From Chionis minor (lineage: Eukaryota; Chordata; Aves; Charadriiformes; Chionididae), in assembly GCA_013398295.1 (NCBI GenBank), contig VZSF01008841.1:62001-126000 (forward strand): a DNA stretch of 64,000 nucleotides, in the 5' to 3' direction. Of this stretch, positions 48,308 through 62,620 are shown piece after piece. Made by a program: the position numbers and the translations under genes. Numbering within the stretch: position 1 is the stretch's first letter; each line of letters opens with the position of its first letter. Under the pieces are notes generated by a model that saw only the letters and a program-made list of their open reading frames with translations, was not told the origin of the DNA and ran no database searches.

Positions 48308-51300
48308 CCTTCTATGGACTGAGGAAGGTTTACTTCAGTCAGTAATAAGCCTTGAAGCACAGTCAGAGCACCCAGCAGGACAAGTCAAATCAGCAACCAT
48401 TACAAGGAGCGGAAACAGCCCCATCACAGGTAGACCACAGAGAGTGTATCAGCCGAGCACTGCTCTCAACTGTGCCTCACCCTTAAGCGAGCAAGAAGGA
48501 CAAGGCAGGGAAGCAGAATGCAGCACAGAATTTTCTCTCCCATCTGGAGGGACAGAAGACTAATACTATGCAGATCCACTCACTAGACAACTGCTGCCTT
48601 CCTACTAAGTGTTTACTTTGAGCAGAGCTCAAACTGCACTGACTGCACAGATATTGGGAAGCTGCAAACGTGCGGAATGATAAAAATATTCAGCAGCATG
48701 AAACTCATTTGACTTCTTGAACAAATTAAAATAGTGCTCAGTTTTTCCCAAGACTCAAGGAGTTTGCAACAATACCATAAATGTTTTAAGCTTAAATTTA
48801 AAAAAAAAAACGAAAAAACCCAAAAAACAAAAACGCCAACAAAACCAGTAGCTGATACTACAAAATGCAAAAGAGGTAACAAATTGACAGAAAAGTGCCC
48901 AGAGGTAGAACTGGCTTGTGTCAGTTTTGATTGATTCACAATATGCTAAAAAGATTGTATCCACAACAAAGGGTACCAATCCCTTAACATCAATGCAGAG
49001 CTTCAAGTTACGCTTTGAGACTATATGTTAGCAGAAAGGGCTAATGCCTACATTTATTACAGATCTTCCAAATAAAAAGATCAGATGGGCTAGAGGAGAG
49101 GGAAAAGCTGTGTACAGGAAAGGTGGAAGAAGAGCAATGGTTAGGAGAGAGATATATTTGAGCCCATCACTGAAAAACAGCTCATTATTTTCTCTTGGAA
49201 TATATATGATCGTAATAATGGTTACCTGACATTAATGAACACCTTTACTACACAGGAAAAGAGCTGTCTGGCAATCTACTCAAACTTTAGTTGGCCTTTT
49301 CTTCAGGCTCTTCTAATGCTTTATCCACTTTTGAACTTTTGACTCCGCGTTCTTCAGAATAGCCCCTGTGAGAGCTGAAGTCATTTCTATAGACCAGGAA
49401 CAACGTGGTTCAAAAGCCCAGCGGTGACCCTCTCCTGTTCAGCAGTGCTAGAACATCCCTGTTCAATGACTGGAGCACGCAGAAGGACTTGCAAGTCCTT
49501 TCTGATAGTCAGCCATGACCACCAGGATATTTCACGAAAAAAAGCATCCTTTGTGCTTGTCTGTAGCACCCTGAAAAGCATAGCTTCCCTTTCCTTTACC
49601 TCCATCCCAACCACTGCATCCTATCAATTTACCACCCTGCCAACTCTTAACGCTGGAGATACAACGGTTCAAAGCTGTCATCACAAATCAGTTCTAAAAT
49701 ATACAAAAACAACCCCAAAACCAAAACACCAGTTGATTGAAGATTATGTCATTAATACCGCTTTCGATTAGTATTTTGCATGACCACCGGCATCTGTAGC
49801 ACAGCACAGACAGGTCTTTAAACACCTGCAGTCAAGAAGTAGAAATTTAATGTGCAGATTTATTAAAAAATAAGAGCAACTGCGAGCCACTGGGGAGCAA
49901 CATTCACAAACTGGCATCCATCACTTGCCAAGAGAGATGCAGTTTGCACCCACTCCTCAGATTACTACTGCCCACCCAACATCCAAACTCATTTCCGGGT
50001 GATTGGAAATTACTACTGTATCAATCCTGTTACATTAAATGATAGTACTATCAGTATTTGCTGATATCCCATACTCTCCAATACTCTTATTATTTTTTAT
50101 AAGTGCAAAATGTTATGGTCAAGAAAAACAACCTGTAAATTACAGAGAATATTGGGAAGCCTAACCCCCCTAAAATACAGGGGTTTAAATAAATGTGCAA
50201 CATGCTGCACAAATTATCTACTGTAACATATTTTGAAAACAAAAATTCTAAGCTGAAAAGCCAGATGGCAAGTACGCAAGAACCAAGTCACTGTCTGAAT
50301 GGAAAAAAGCCCTTATCTCTTTGCCTGAAATAAATACATTTGATAAAAAGGGTTTTACTGCCACAAAATATGTCTCCAAGACAGGATGTAATCCTACAAA
50401 AACAAGCTGACTGGAGAGTACCTTGCCAAATGAAGACCTAGGACAAAAACCCCAAATATATTTCTGATATATGTTATTGTATTCTATACTCAGGGAAGAC
50501 TTTGAAAGACACATATTGTAAAATATGCTGCTGAGAGCCAGCGGACGTCTCTGCATGTTCACTGCGAACAAAGGGACAGGTCTGCACACCAGAATACCAC
50601 CGGTACAACCTGCCACTGGGATGAAACACACAAAGTATTTCTGGGACACGCTTACTTTAATGCACTGCCTTTGGTGGTATTCCTGTAAGCGTGGGCTGTT
50701 CTCGTTTATAAACACCTCTTGCAAGGAGCCACTGGAGGAGGGCTACAGTAGGCTTCTTACGGGGGCACAGAGGACTTGTCTCCTTTGGATCTAACCTCAG
50801 TGCAACCTGTTACCAGCAGAGCTGGTGAAACCCCACACAAAACTCCCTCAGCATTTAGGAAACCCACACAAACTATCTTCACCCGTGCCTCAGAGGCCTG
50901 GACCCTTGGACAACAACAACAGTCTCACTTGCATAAAACAAGAAAGCGATGATATAGTCTGGAACTAAAAGCTCACGATAGTATTATTTCTGCTTCTTAA
51001 AATAACAAATATGACCATATCCACGTTTAGGTGTGGGCATCAAAACACTGTGTTTACCCATGAATCATGGATGTTCTCATTGCTTTTTTTCCAAATATCT
51101 TTGTCACAGTTACCCAGGAATAACTTCTAGAGCCAAAATATCTTTCAAAAGTCCTACTGACCAGCAAAACAAGGCTGAAAATGTTACTTTTCTGCCACTT
51201 AGACTATGTTTCAAGATAATTTTAGTACTTCTAAACAGTAAATTCTGAGGCACGGTTCATTGCAAGTGATCTTTAAGTTCACGCCGGATGACCCAGTGCC

Positions 51301-52716
51301 ACACGGGCAGGCTGGTTTGCACTTCACGTCTCTCTGACAATTTAAACGCTTTTCTCCCTTTGCTGCTACATGAGCCTTATGACTAGACTATTAGTTTAGC
51401 ATTAGCGGTTAAAGGGTTAGTTCATTTTGTACAGAGCGTGGATGTTGAACTGTAACTACTGTCTTCTTATGGGCATTCACAGGAGGTGCAAGCAAACACA
51501 GAGATGTATTACTTTTGTTGGAAGCAACCGAACACACAGGCCAAGCACTCCAGTTCTCACTCTCAGAGAAACTGGCACTGAAATACCTAGGATGAGGCCC
51601 CACAGCAAACAATGAACACAGTAAAAATCCTCTCAGTATCTGAATGTGCTTTCAGTTTTATGTTACTTATATTTATTCTTGCTTTCTGTTCTTACTGTCT
51701 TCTTTGATTTCCCTTCCTTCTATCATTTCTGACTGGAACTCCGTAATTCTCTATTGTAGCTTGAACCAATGCTTTTGCTCTTGATCGCTCATTGTTTACT
51801 GCATTTCTGACCTGCACGTCTTCCAATTGCAAAATCAATACAGTATTTGGGTTTGAAATAAAAAGTGAGTGCTAACACTGCTTTATTCTGTAGCTATTAA
51901 CAGTATCATATTATTACTTCTTATGCCCAATAAAAAACCAAGAAACTGCAAACTATGATAGTCAAGGCAAAACCAGAGTATGATTCTCAGAAATAAACCT
52001 TAAAAGCCAAAAGTACTATGCAGGTTAAGCACCCCAGGACCACCTTTACTATCCATGATACTGATTTTTATCTACATGTCACGTTCACTAGTGGTACACA
52101 TTAGGTTTGCGTACAGTGTACATCATCTAATGTTTTACCAATATGTCTCCAGAAGGGCACAGCAGAAAAAGAAGCCTGAAGCCAAAAATATCCAAATGAA
52201 GCATACCAGGGGAATTATAATGAACAAAAATTTAAAGAGGAAGGGACTGGGGAGAATAACATAATATTCCACTGTACATGTAGCACCCGTTGCCAAAACA
52301 CAAGAAAAATGGGATTGGTCTTGCATAAGGCAATTGGGCAAAAATAGCAGCAGCCAGCTGGGAAGGCTGAGAAGGTGGATCCCTACTTGGGCACAAGTGC
52401 TGGGGAGGAGGAAAGAGCAGCTGGTTTAGACAATAGGAGCAGAAGAGGTTCACTCAAGAGTGAGCGATGATAGCTTAGTTCAGGAGAAGGAGACATAGAA
52501 GCTGAGATGCTTCTCAGCATCTTCACTGATAAAGAGAAGCTTAACGCCTTTTGGTGTTTGTTGCGGGTTTTATGACTATGTTGCATTACTTACAATACAG
52601 CCGTAAGTAAAAATACTTAAGAGCAATGCACTTGAGAAAACTTATGTCCACAAACTGGAACTCAAGAGGATTTATAGACCCAGCAAAGCAATTACTGTAA
52701 CATTTAGCTGCACACG

Positions 52717-52785
52717 TATATCTATGTATGTATGTATATACACACATGTGTAAATTTGTATATGTACTGTACATACATGTATAGA
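52717..52785. repeat. TATG/TACA-rich simple repeat
   Basis: Imperfect alternating TATGTATG, TATATACACACA and TGTACATACATG units, prone to slippage and to cruciform formation. Confidence 0.75.
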
Positions 52786-54078
52786 GATCTTATGAAGCTA
52801 ATTAACAAATAATGTGTCACAATAATCGTATTATCAAACAGTGAAATTATACAGCCCCCAATGCAAATCTCATTTAATCAGTCTCTTCCATCACTGATGA
52901 GAAGGCAAGACCGCCTATATCCCTATTTTTAGGGTGTACTCAAAACAAATGCATATTTGACTTTGTTTATATTTGCCATATGTACCTCAAACTGCCGATT
53001 CAATACTCAGTCAGTTTAGTAAGTCTCGGTGCCTTATTCTCATTTTGCTTCAAAATTAACACTTGAAGAGGGACACACAAATTAAAGAACAAGCCCTATG
53101 GTCTTTATACAGCCGTATAGTCAGCACTGGATAAAGTATTTGTTATTCTTACTGCAAATTTTCAATAGATAACTCTTTGACTGTTAAAGCAAAATATTTG
53201 TCCTGCAAAAAATAAAGGTTGAAATACTGTCTTTTCAATAGAAAATTTGGCAGAAATAGTCTAGAAGTAGTCAGTTCAATGCAGATCGAGTCCTTAGAAG
53301 TAAAATGCTGTTAATAATTACAGGAAAAATTAGATATAGTTGCATTTAAACAAATGCCACATGAAACGCATTCGACCATCTGCTATAACTGTCTTAGGGT
53401 AGGATCTTGGCAGATATTGCATAATCATCTGCATATGACAGATAATTTTAGCCAAATCTAAATAAAAAACATGTTCTGATACTTCTGAAGGAGAAGAAAA
53501 ATATTAAAGTGCTTTGCAAACTTACCAAATATCTGGAGTGCTATTTAGTATTAATACTGGCTGAATTCCATAAAAACTATCATGTTATAAACACAAAAAA
53601 AAAAGAAAACACAGTACCTTTTTTTTACTGTTTTCTATGTATTTTGAAACACAAATTGTCCATAATTTTGCATGTATTGTATTCCCTTAAAACTTTTAAA
53701 AGCAGTGGCTTACAAAAACAATTAACTCATAAAACACTCTTCTACTCTTCAACCACTGTACAGTGCAAAGACTATTTGCTTGTAGATCTTAATGCTCTGG
53801 AAAGTAAGAGATTTGGAATATCTCTGGAAAGGCTGTTTTGAAGCAGAAAAATAGTCACAATTGGTAAAGGTTGTCCTTGTAGAACATGTGGCAAAGTTTC
53901 CCAATTTATACAGAAATTTATGTAGTCACATCCCATTTAACTATGTTGATGTACAATTCATTATGTGAACAGTGCACAAAAAAAGTAAAGTGCACTACAA
54001 CAAAATGCTGTCAGTACTGAAGGTCATTCTCTAAATAATACAAGACAAATATACAAATATTTCCTAAAGCCACCTTCT

Positions 54079-54096
54079 ATTTAAAAAAAAAAAAAA
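54079..54096 (+). repeat. Poly-A tract
   Basis: About fifteen uninterrupted A followed by GAAAG. No retrocopy recognised upstream. Confidence 0.7.
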
Positions 54097-54429
54097 AGAA
54101 AGCCGAATTACTTGAAGCTCTAACAAAACAAATATTGTTACCAAAGACAATTGAATTTTACAGTACTTATTCTAAATACATTATAGAATTAAAATTGACT
54201 GAAGAGATTTGATTTTCCTTAAATACATTGGAACAGCTGAGAAAGAATAGAAAACCTGGTAAACAAGTTACCTTGTAAAAGAACAAGAACAGCCCTTCAG
54301 GATTGGATTAACTGGAAGGACAGGATTCGTTGTCAGCTGTGATCAGGTCTGTGCAATTAGCCATACTGGAATGCTACAGCAACTGCTCCAGGGAACCGAT
54401 GTCTGAATTGCAGAGTTACTGAGGGGGGA

Positions 54430-54580
54430 GGGGGTGTCTTGAGGTCTCTAGTCCACATTCCTGCTCAAAGTAGGGTTAACTTCCAAGTTGAAGCAATTTG
54501 CTCCACGTTTGGTTCACTGAGCTTCTGGTGACCTCCAAGCAGAGCTCCCAGCCTCTCCACGCTGCTCCGGAGCTAACTCA
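54430..54580 (-). mobile_element. Degraded CR1 LINE fragment
   Basis: The plus strand reads GAGGTCTCTAGTCCACATTC then CTGCTCAAAGTAGGGTTAACTTC and TGGTGACCTCCAAGCAGAGC. This is the antisense order of a CR1 3' region (the 'tctagtccaacctcctgctcaaagcaggg' block followed by the clause before 'cagcctctcc'). Diverged and without sharp ends. Confidence 0.55.
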
Positions 54581-57500
54581 TCCAGTTGGGATTCCCTGGG
54601 GTGCAGCTTGTGGCTTGGGCTTTTTTTGCTGTGCACCTCTGGGATTATAACCCATCCCTGCCCCTTTTGGGAGCTGAATACACTACTCATCCTTATTAAA
54701 CAAATGCTGTGTGGATAGAAGTAAATCCATGACCTAGCATAGTTTTATCTATGGCCTAACACAGTTCAATATTCAATTGTTCCACCTATTGGTCTAAAAT
54801 ACCATTGAATCACTACAGGGCTCAAAACAACTAGTAGCCATCCCACCAAACATAAACATCTCAATGAGGAAAACTAAGCTTTCAATCCAGTGTCCATGTG
54901 AAGTTTCTTTTCACATTTTCTCTTCTTGAATTTCATGGCACAATTCATTTGCTAGTCCTGTGCTCCGAGGATTATTTTCAAAAAATTTCAAGGTCAGGAG
55001 CACTGAGGGCCTCTTAAGGATATTGAGTGGTCCGTACCCCAAGTAACATCATATCTCGTTTCCTCTTAAAAGAAACGGTGTGAAGAGAATACAAAAACAG
55101 TAAACACATATAGCTTAACATAAACAGTGTCATTCTGGCATAAGTATTACAGACTCCTGTACAGTCCTAATACAGTTCAAATGCATCAGTTGGCACTTTT
55201 GGCCTGAGAACATCTAAGTAACTGCCAGAATGTCCCCTACATTGGATACATCCCTGGAAGAGTGTTTCAAAGGGAGGTGTGTTGGCATTTGTCTTCTGAG
55301 AAGTACCGGCTCCAAAATTGGCCCTAACATTCACTTCCACAAAGAAATGTAATACTAACTCATGTATCTGCATGTTCGCTTTTTCTTTTAGCATTCTGGA
55401 AGATGGCCATAGGCTACATGTGATCAACCACAGATCTACTTTGCAGGTACCATTAAGAAGCAGCTATATCATGAGTTTATTCCTGACTTTCCCAGATCGA
55501 TTTGTGATTGCTATTGTCTGCCTAAAAGGTAACACAAAAATTAAGAATCTGATTCTAAAGAATCTCTACAATTAATGTGTTGCAAACAGCACTGTAAAGC
55601 TTTCAGATAAAATGATAATTTTGTTGCAAAAAGTTTTAAATTGAAATGTACTATAAAAAGGAACACACAGATGAAACATAAATAAAGGGAGAAGAAAGCA
55701 GACAGAAGATTAAAATTGACCTAAAATTGACCTATTCAGTTGGCAACTGAAGTGTACTGAATGGCAACGCTGCCCAGTGTTCCACAGGCTTTACACAGAA
55801 TGCAGAGTGCTAAAAACAAGACTCAAATAAGACTGCTATAGTAAGACGTAATATTTTGCTAGAATATATGCAAAATGGCTTAGAAGGAAGAAAGAAAAGT
55901 TTGTGGAAAAATGTGAAAAAGAAACTTGTAAAAGAGTTGATGGTCATGTCCCCAGAACAATGGAGGGTAAACAGCAGCAGCAAAGATTGCTATTAGTGAA
56001 AACAAGCGACTAAAGAAATTTTAAGTTCAGCATCACTGGAAGAGTGTAATGAAACTGAATTAGTGGAAAGCCAAATAACTCCAAGCAACAGCTCTGTATT
56101 GCAATTTCCCTTGGATAATTTTACTGCGAAGAACAACTTAATTCCTACTCATAATGACTACCCATTAGACCAATGGCTATTACTTCTGTCACCTATGAAA
56201 ACTTTGCTGTGCCAGACAAAACTCCAAAAGTATTCCTTACAAACAACAGCATCACTTCTTTCTACATCTGATAAAAGGAGAGGCATCCACCATTTGTGAA
56301 CTAAAAAATTCAAAGATGACTGTTAGCCACATTCAGTGTTATTACACAGGGAGAATCAAGACAATCCAACTGGACAAGTAACAGCAGTCAGTTGTGAGCT
56401 GTAAGACCTAAGGCCAATATTTCAGTCACCCTCACTACTAACCGGCACGTATGCAACCTCTACAAGTTCATTAGTAACAATAATGACTGCTAAGCCGTAC
56501 AGTACCGTCAACTGCAGCACTAGACGTGACCATCCACACGTACCAGGCAGTGTTAATTCCTCACACCTGCGTCTGTCAGCGCTTCAGAAGTCCCAATGCC
56601 TCTGCCGCCGCCTTTGTGACACAGCTCTTTGGCTGGGAGGAAGACAGTGGGGCGGCTGTGACGCATTTCCTCCTCCGCTGCTCTAGTAAACTCTCTGAAG
56701 AAAGTGCATCTTTAAGGAACAACCAGTTTCACCCCAGAGAGCTCAATTCTGCCACTAGTTCTAATTTCTGTTGGTTTTTTGGTTTGGGGGTTGTGGGGTT
56801 TTTGGTATTTAGAATTTCATTGTTACTTACCCCCAAGACAAGAGGTAAAAGGAAGTACGTGCCAGTGAGTGAGTTACGAAGACAAAAGCAGTATTTCCTC
56901 CTTTCCTCTGATTTTCTCTTTCCTCCATCACACTTTCAACCAACATAAAGATAGCAACTGAGGTATGTGAAAACTTAAAAACAAACAGAAAAAAAATCCA
57001 TATTTGTAAGAGTTTTACAAGCAGATTACAGACATCAGATGGAAGCTCCACTTTGTGTTAATTGACCATGCTCCCATCATATCAATGAAACTGCATCAGC
57101 TTACAACCTTTAGTTCAGTTTAGGCACATTATTATTACTGTTATCATCATCATCATCATCAATCACATCTTCACTGACAATTTAGAATATTCTTTAGATA
57201 ATGAGAATCAATAAAAGGGAAAATGATGCTGTAATGAATGCATCACTGACAGTCAATGCATCTGAAACAGCCCTCCCCAAGACCAATGGAAAGAAATAAT
57301 AAAAACAAAACCAGAAGTCCCAGCACAACACATTTTGACCCCGTATTATCTTTCTACTGAAGTATACTCAAGGCATTTTGCAAGGAGCGTTCAAATTTGT
57401 TGGAAGAGGTCGCTGTTTATAACATTAGCTTAACAGTGCACAGGGTAATTGCTTTTCACGTGCAGACTGCCGAAGACATTCCATTTCTTAAATGTATCAC

Positions 57501-60500
57501 AATTAAACGATGTATAAGCTTGTGCTAATAGTGATTCATAGCTTTTTAATTTCTACTCTACTAATGTGACAAACTTGAGATTAAGAGTCCTAGAAGCTCT
57601 GTTATTTCCAGCGCTTTCGAGGTTAGCTCTTGCAACATTGGCTCTTAAAGCAGTTTTTCTGTGTCCGTTCCTCCGATTTAACAAACTAGGTCACTGTCAC
57701 CTCCATGCTTTCCTTTGATTCCACCATCTTGTCTTGGGCGTAACAACTATACAGTGGAACGATTCTCAGTGCTTTCAGTGCAGATTAATTTATACTAGAC
57801 TGTCTACAGGAAAATGAATCTAAATTAATACTTTCAGTGGGAACCAAGAGAGCAAGTCATACCCCCGCCCCCAGCAAACACACAGAGGTTTTATATCAGG
57901 TTTGTATGTCAGCTATATTTCAGATGAAATTTCATCTTTAAATGAAGTATTTTTCCTAAAAACAAGATAATCAGCACCAAGACAATATAAATGTTATTTA
58001 CTACAGCAAATATATAACTATAAAGATCAACATAAAGGTGTTGGAAAAGATGGGGTTTTGTTCGCTGCACTCTTTTCTATTTTTTCTATTATAGTTACAA
58101 TATTCCAAACACATTAAGCTCCTTCCAAAAGACTGCACTGATTGGTGCACCTCTTCTACAAACAAAGCTCATTTCAAAGGACTATTTGAGTGTTGCTTAA
58201 AGTGCACAAATGTATAAATGTAATTGCGGTTAATTTCATTATCACATCAGACCACCGGTTACAATATAACTCTTCTATTACTCTCACTAGGACATGAAAT
58301 ACATTGAAATATATCTCGATCAGAAAGCTTGAGACTCTGTGCTTACTCAACACCTAGTTACAGAGCTCGTTGGAGAACAGGAATATGTATTTTAGCACTG
58401 GTCAGGGAGAGTGAAGTGTCTGTAATCCAGGACTGGCTGCCAACAGAGTATCGTCATCCTACTTGTGTGGGGAACCACAGGGCACCCAGAGGCAGTGGCC
58501 CAGCTCTTCTAAAGCCACCTCCGCTCTCAGCAGCTTTTAAGGTTCAGATAAACATTCAGACCTTTTTTCCTTGCTGCTTGTTCAGAACACTAACAAGACG
58601 ACTTCAGTGTCTCCTACGACTCCTCTGCTTCTTTTCACCTCTCCCTTTCACCACCTGATTTCGTCCTTTTGTCTGCATCCCCAGTTACTTAGAATATTAT
58701 TATTTTATCTCAAAGTGATGTAGTATATTACAAACTGGTTAAACACCACAGTGATACTGAGCACCTTTAGGACCTTCACCTTGAATGTATTTCTGGGAAA
58801 TTTCTATAAACCCATCTCATTAAAATAAAAATATTAGTTAAGATTATCCTAACAAAATACATTATACTTGACATACAGAAAATGACTAAAATTGATGTCA
58901 TGTTTTCCAGAGCACGGGTGCTTTTATTTGGCAATACATTATTTATGTAAGCTTATGAGAGTCCTACAAATTGATACTGTAGAACAGGTACACAGTGCAC
59001 TGACAACGCTTCCCAGACCTGAGGTAGATGAATTATACTGAATGGTGAGATGGCAGCTTGACTCCTTGGCCCATTTTTATCTCAGCCTTTATTTGAGAAT
59101 AGCAATGATGGTAATTGTAGAAAACACAAGTTAGTTTTGCATGTAGGCATTTTTGAAACGGTGACCCAGAAAACAACATTTCTGCTTTCCCAATCCTACT
59201 TAATAAGCTGTATTATAGTGCCATGAACATTACAGTATTTCAAATTACTCAAAATTATTCAGAAAACCTGTATCTCCGCCAAGTACAGTAACATTTCTAC
59301 CTGAGTTTTGCCTGTAGCCATTGGAAACAAAAGAGAATTCTAAAAACAAAGACAGAAATCAAAGATCAAAATAATTTAATAGGGTATCACCTCAGGGGAA
59401 ACTAAACATCAGCTATGAAAGAGATTCACCATCAATTTATATGATTTGACTATATAACATAACGTTCAAATCTGGGACACAATTTAAACTGGGACATGGA
59501 ATCATTATTTAACCTAGATTCTGTAAATTCACCTCAGACATTTAATTTTTTTCCTAACAGCAAATATTCAATGTCCTGCCACAAGATACAGAAGAAAAAT
59601 ACTTTGAAAAGTATAGTATTTTCTTTTTTCCATATCAAGTAGTGCCACAAAGGCTATCATAGAAGAAAACTGAATGGGACAGCAATATCTAGAAAGGGCT
59701 TACATACTTAACACCCACAGAAAGACTGAGGTATTAAAAATTAGGAGGAATAAAAAGAAAGGCTTTGGTGTCATTACTTCACTGGAGATAGAAAGCAATA
59801 TTTAAAATAAACTTGCGATAAACTAAAGAGTTTACAGAAAAAGTCCTCTGCCTATGCAAGAGCACAGGCTACAGGACCACAGCTGAAAAAAAAAAGATGA
59901 TGATGATGATAATAATTGAACCTACTTCTTTCAGAGAATCACACGTGAAATTCTAGTTCACGTGCATTTAAGAAGAACATGACCAGGATTTGGTTGTTTT
60001 AATTTTTTCGTATGGTTTCCTGTGTAGGATCAGAACATCAGAATAGGTGATGGAGATTCCTAAACAGAAACGTGCATTAAAGTATACGTAACCTACCACC
60101 CTTACACAAAAACTGGCAACTACTTTGGCAAGAATGGTTAACATTATATATACTTCTAATTATTATAAACTGCCTTGGAAAGTTTAGTGTCAGCAACAGC
60201 CACCAATCAACAGTATGGTGTTCTTAGTCTTTTGGAACAAGTTCTTCTCTGTGGTTTCCCAATGTGGTTTACTAGCAAAAAACTTTGATAGTCCCTGAAC
60301 AGTGCATGAAGCAGCTGGATGTTTTACATAATTTTTTGAGAGACAGCCAAGCACAAAGCTCTTAGATTTTCTTACAAGGTAATAACACCAGTTAGAGCAG
60401 AGCTTCTGTGTGCTGTTGACTGCTGCTCCAGTGCAGATGGCCATCGCTGTCACCCGCAGTCAGTTCTTATTTCACTCCTACTGTAGTTTCCTTTCCCCTT

Positions 60501-62343
60501 TACCAGACAGCACTTATGACCTTGCAGTCATTGCGCATTCTGAGCTCTCTCCTGAAGTACCCATCAATCATGTAATTAAACTCTTTTACTTCCACTTTAG
60601 GACTCTAGCCAGGTTGAGACATATGTTACTTAGGCATTTTATTGAAACATTAATTCAGTGCAGACTTTTGTTTATCTCGTCATGATTACTGAAAATTTTT
60701 TGTCCGCATGTCTTCCACCTATTGCATTTTAACACTTACGGTAAGTATAGAATTGAACAGTCAGAGCCTTTGAGGCAGAAGGCTTCCTGTTTTATTTCCC
60801 TCATATTAATTTTAAAGGTACCATTTTGTCAGTGGTTTAAAATCCTGCATAGTGGATCACTGTTCTAATTCATCTCTTTTTTGATTATGCCCTTGCCAGC
60901 CAGTTCATAATAAATGTTTATAGTGATTAGCATCAGCTGTTCTGTACCACAGAGGGCAAAAGGAGCAGGAAAGCTTCTAAGGAAGAAGAGCTCAGCTGTT
61001 TTATGGCCACACCTTGCACCAGCCACGTATGTTCTGTGACCAGATTACACGGCACGTGGAAGTGCTGAGTAAAGGTCATGGGCATCACCTAGTGAAAGGC
61101 CAAAAGACAGCGCTGTACACACAATGCACAGCTTTCAAGGTACCTCTTGTCTCTACAAAAGCAGAGTTAAGTGATGACGAATCAATGCGCAGAACTGCCC
61201 TGAGAGTCAGGCTGGGAATTATATGGCCCAAGGTTATAATACCGCATTCACAAATAGCCAGAGGTCACAGACGCCGTATCGCACAATGTAGGGCAATACA
61301 CATGACCGGGAGCTGCTGCCAGAAGCCACAGACAAGACTATCGTACGTTACATATATGCTGAAATACAAAAAAAAAAGAAAAAACACAGAACTCTGTATC
61401 ATGACTCCCTGAAATCTGCTCTTTACTACCCCAAAACTGACCAATAATGATCTGCAAACACGAGTTGCCACAATCGTTTAACAAAAAAGAAGAAAGTGCT
61501 GCTTAAAAAATATCCTCAAACATGACAGAGGTATTTAATGTCAAGCGAGGGAGAATTATCATCTAAGCCTCCTGCATTTTTTAAATGTAATGAAAAATTA
61601 ATTATTTAAAATAAACCTGTAATCAAACAACTGTGATATGTATTTTTTTTTAAACTATGTCTTCTTGACCACTACAAATGCAAACTGGTACTGGTCAGGC
61701 ATATAGGGAAATCACTTTTAATTCTGCAGCAGGTGAGCACAACATTCCTTTTTCCTCTCTGTGCCTTGAAATAAGTTCACGAGCCAACATCATGGAACAA
61801 AGCACCAGAGGGAACTCATCTCCAAAATACTCTGGTGTATCAGCTCAATTTGTGTTTACATATTCTTTTTTCCTAAAATTACCATTTTTTAAAGTTAATA
61901 TCAGAGTGAAAAAAGAAAGAAAAGTTCACAATCAGGAAGTCGACACGTAAAATGGTATTACATGGCTTTTAAAACAAACCAAAACAAGCCAAAACAAACA
62001 ATCCAGAGGGACTTCAACACAGGATGCTGAAGACAAGGACAAAAATGCTCACTGGGAATCCAGTTCACACTGACAGAAACCAGTAACACAGGCACTGACG
62101 GTACACTAACACAACACAAAACATTCTGACGGAGACAGGGATCTATAAAGAATTTACGTTTTATACCTAGAAGTTAGCATGCCTTCAGGATTTCTCCACA
62201 GCAAAACTCTTCCTGGCTCTGTACAGTGCACTTTTTTCCTCGTTTTCTGACCTTAAACTTCAAAAGCAGCATTTAATGCAGGAATTCACGGCAAGATCCA
62301 CTGAATTAAAGTTACAGTTTTGAGATAAGGATGAAATTCAGGT
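54581..62343. other. Unassigned AT-rich DNA
   Basis: No gene supported. It contains a CpG cluster at 56485-56700, a possible conserved block at 57350-57560, ATC and GAT trinucleotide runs near 57.15 and 59.90 kb, and an open frame at 61014-61412 followed by an A-rich run. These are discussed as findings or rejected. Confidence 0.4.
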
Positions 62344-62620
62344 TTGCCTTATCATTGTGGTGGCCGAGCTGGGCCTCCCTCTCTCTCTGCCCACCCGGAT
62401 CGTAAGAGCTCAGCAAGAACCAAGCAGGGTGTCTCACCCCGGGCAGCCGGCTCGGGGGGCAGCCAGCTCGGGGGGCTGCCACCAGGCCACTGGCAAAGGA
62501 CACTCCCCTGCTGGGCAGAGCCTTGCCATCCCAACGGGATTCCCCACGGGCACGTTAACACGTGCAAGAGTCCCAATAAATTAGTCGGGGGCACTTGGGG
62601 TTTTATCTTGTTAACGTGAT
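62344..62620. other. GC-rich insert, possibly LTR-derived
   Basis: About 275 bp of GC-rich sequence is embedded in AT-rich DNA. It includes two near-identical 16-bp units (AGCCGGCTCGGGGGGC and AGCCAGCTCGGGGGGC, 62445-62476) and, on the plus strand, AGTCCCAATAAATTAGTC, a polyadenylation-like signal of the sort found near the end of an LTR R region. I cannot match it to a family and see no target-site duplication. A regulatory CpG patch or a retrocopy are alternatives. Confidence 0.35.
62445..62476 (+). repeat. 16-bp tandem repeat, 2 copies
   Basis: Two adjacent 16-bp units that differ at one position. Confidence 0.85.

Larger units (their letters stand above)
48308..54429. other. Unassigned AT-rich DNA
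   Basis: No gene supported. A 158-codon minus-strand open frame at 50248-50724 shows no domain, splice context or neighbour support. A TATG/TACA-rich simple repeat lies near 52.72-52.78 kb. Confidence 0.45.

Noticed and set aside
50248..50724. 158-codon minus-strand open frame
   Set aside because: No recognisable domain, signal sequence or splice context. The length is within what chance gives over 64 kb on two strands.
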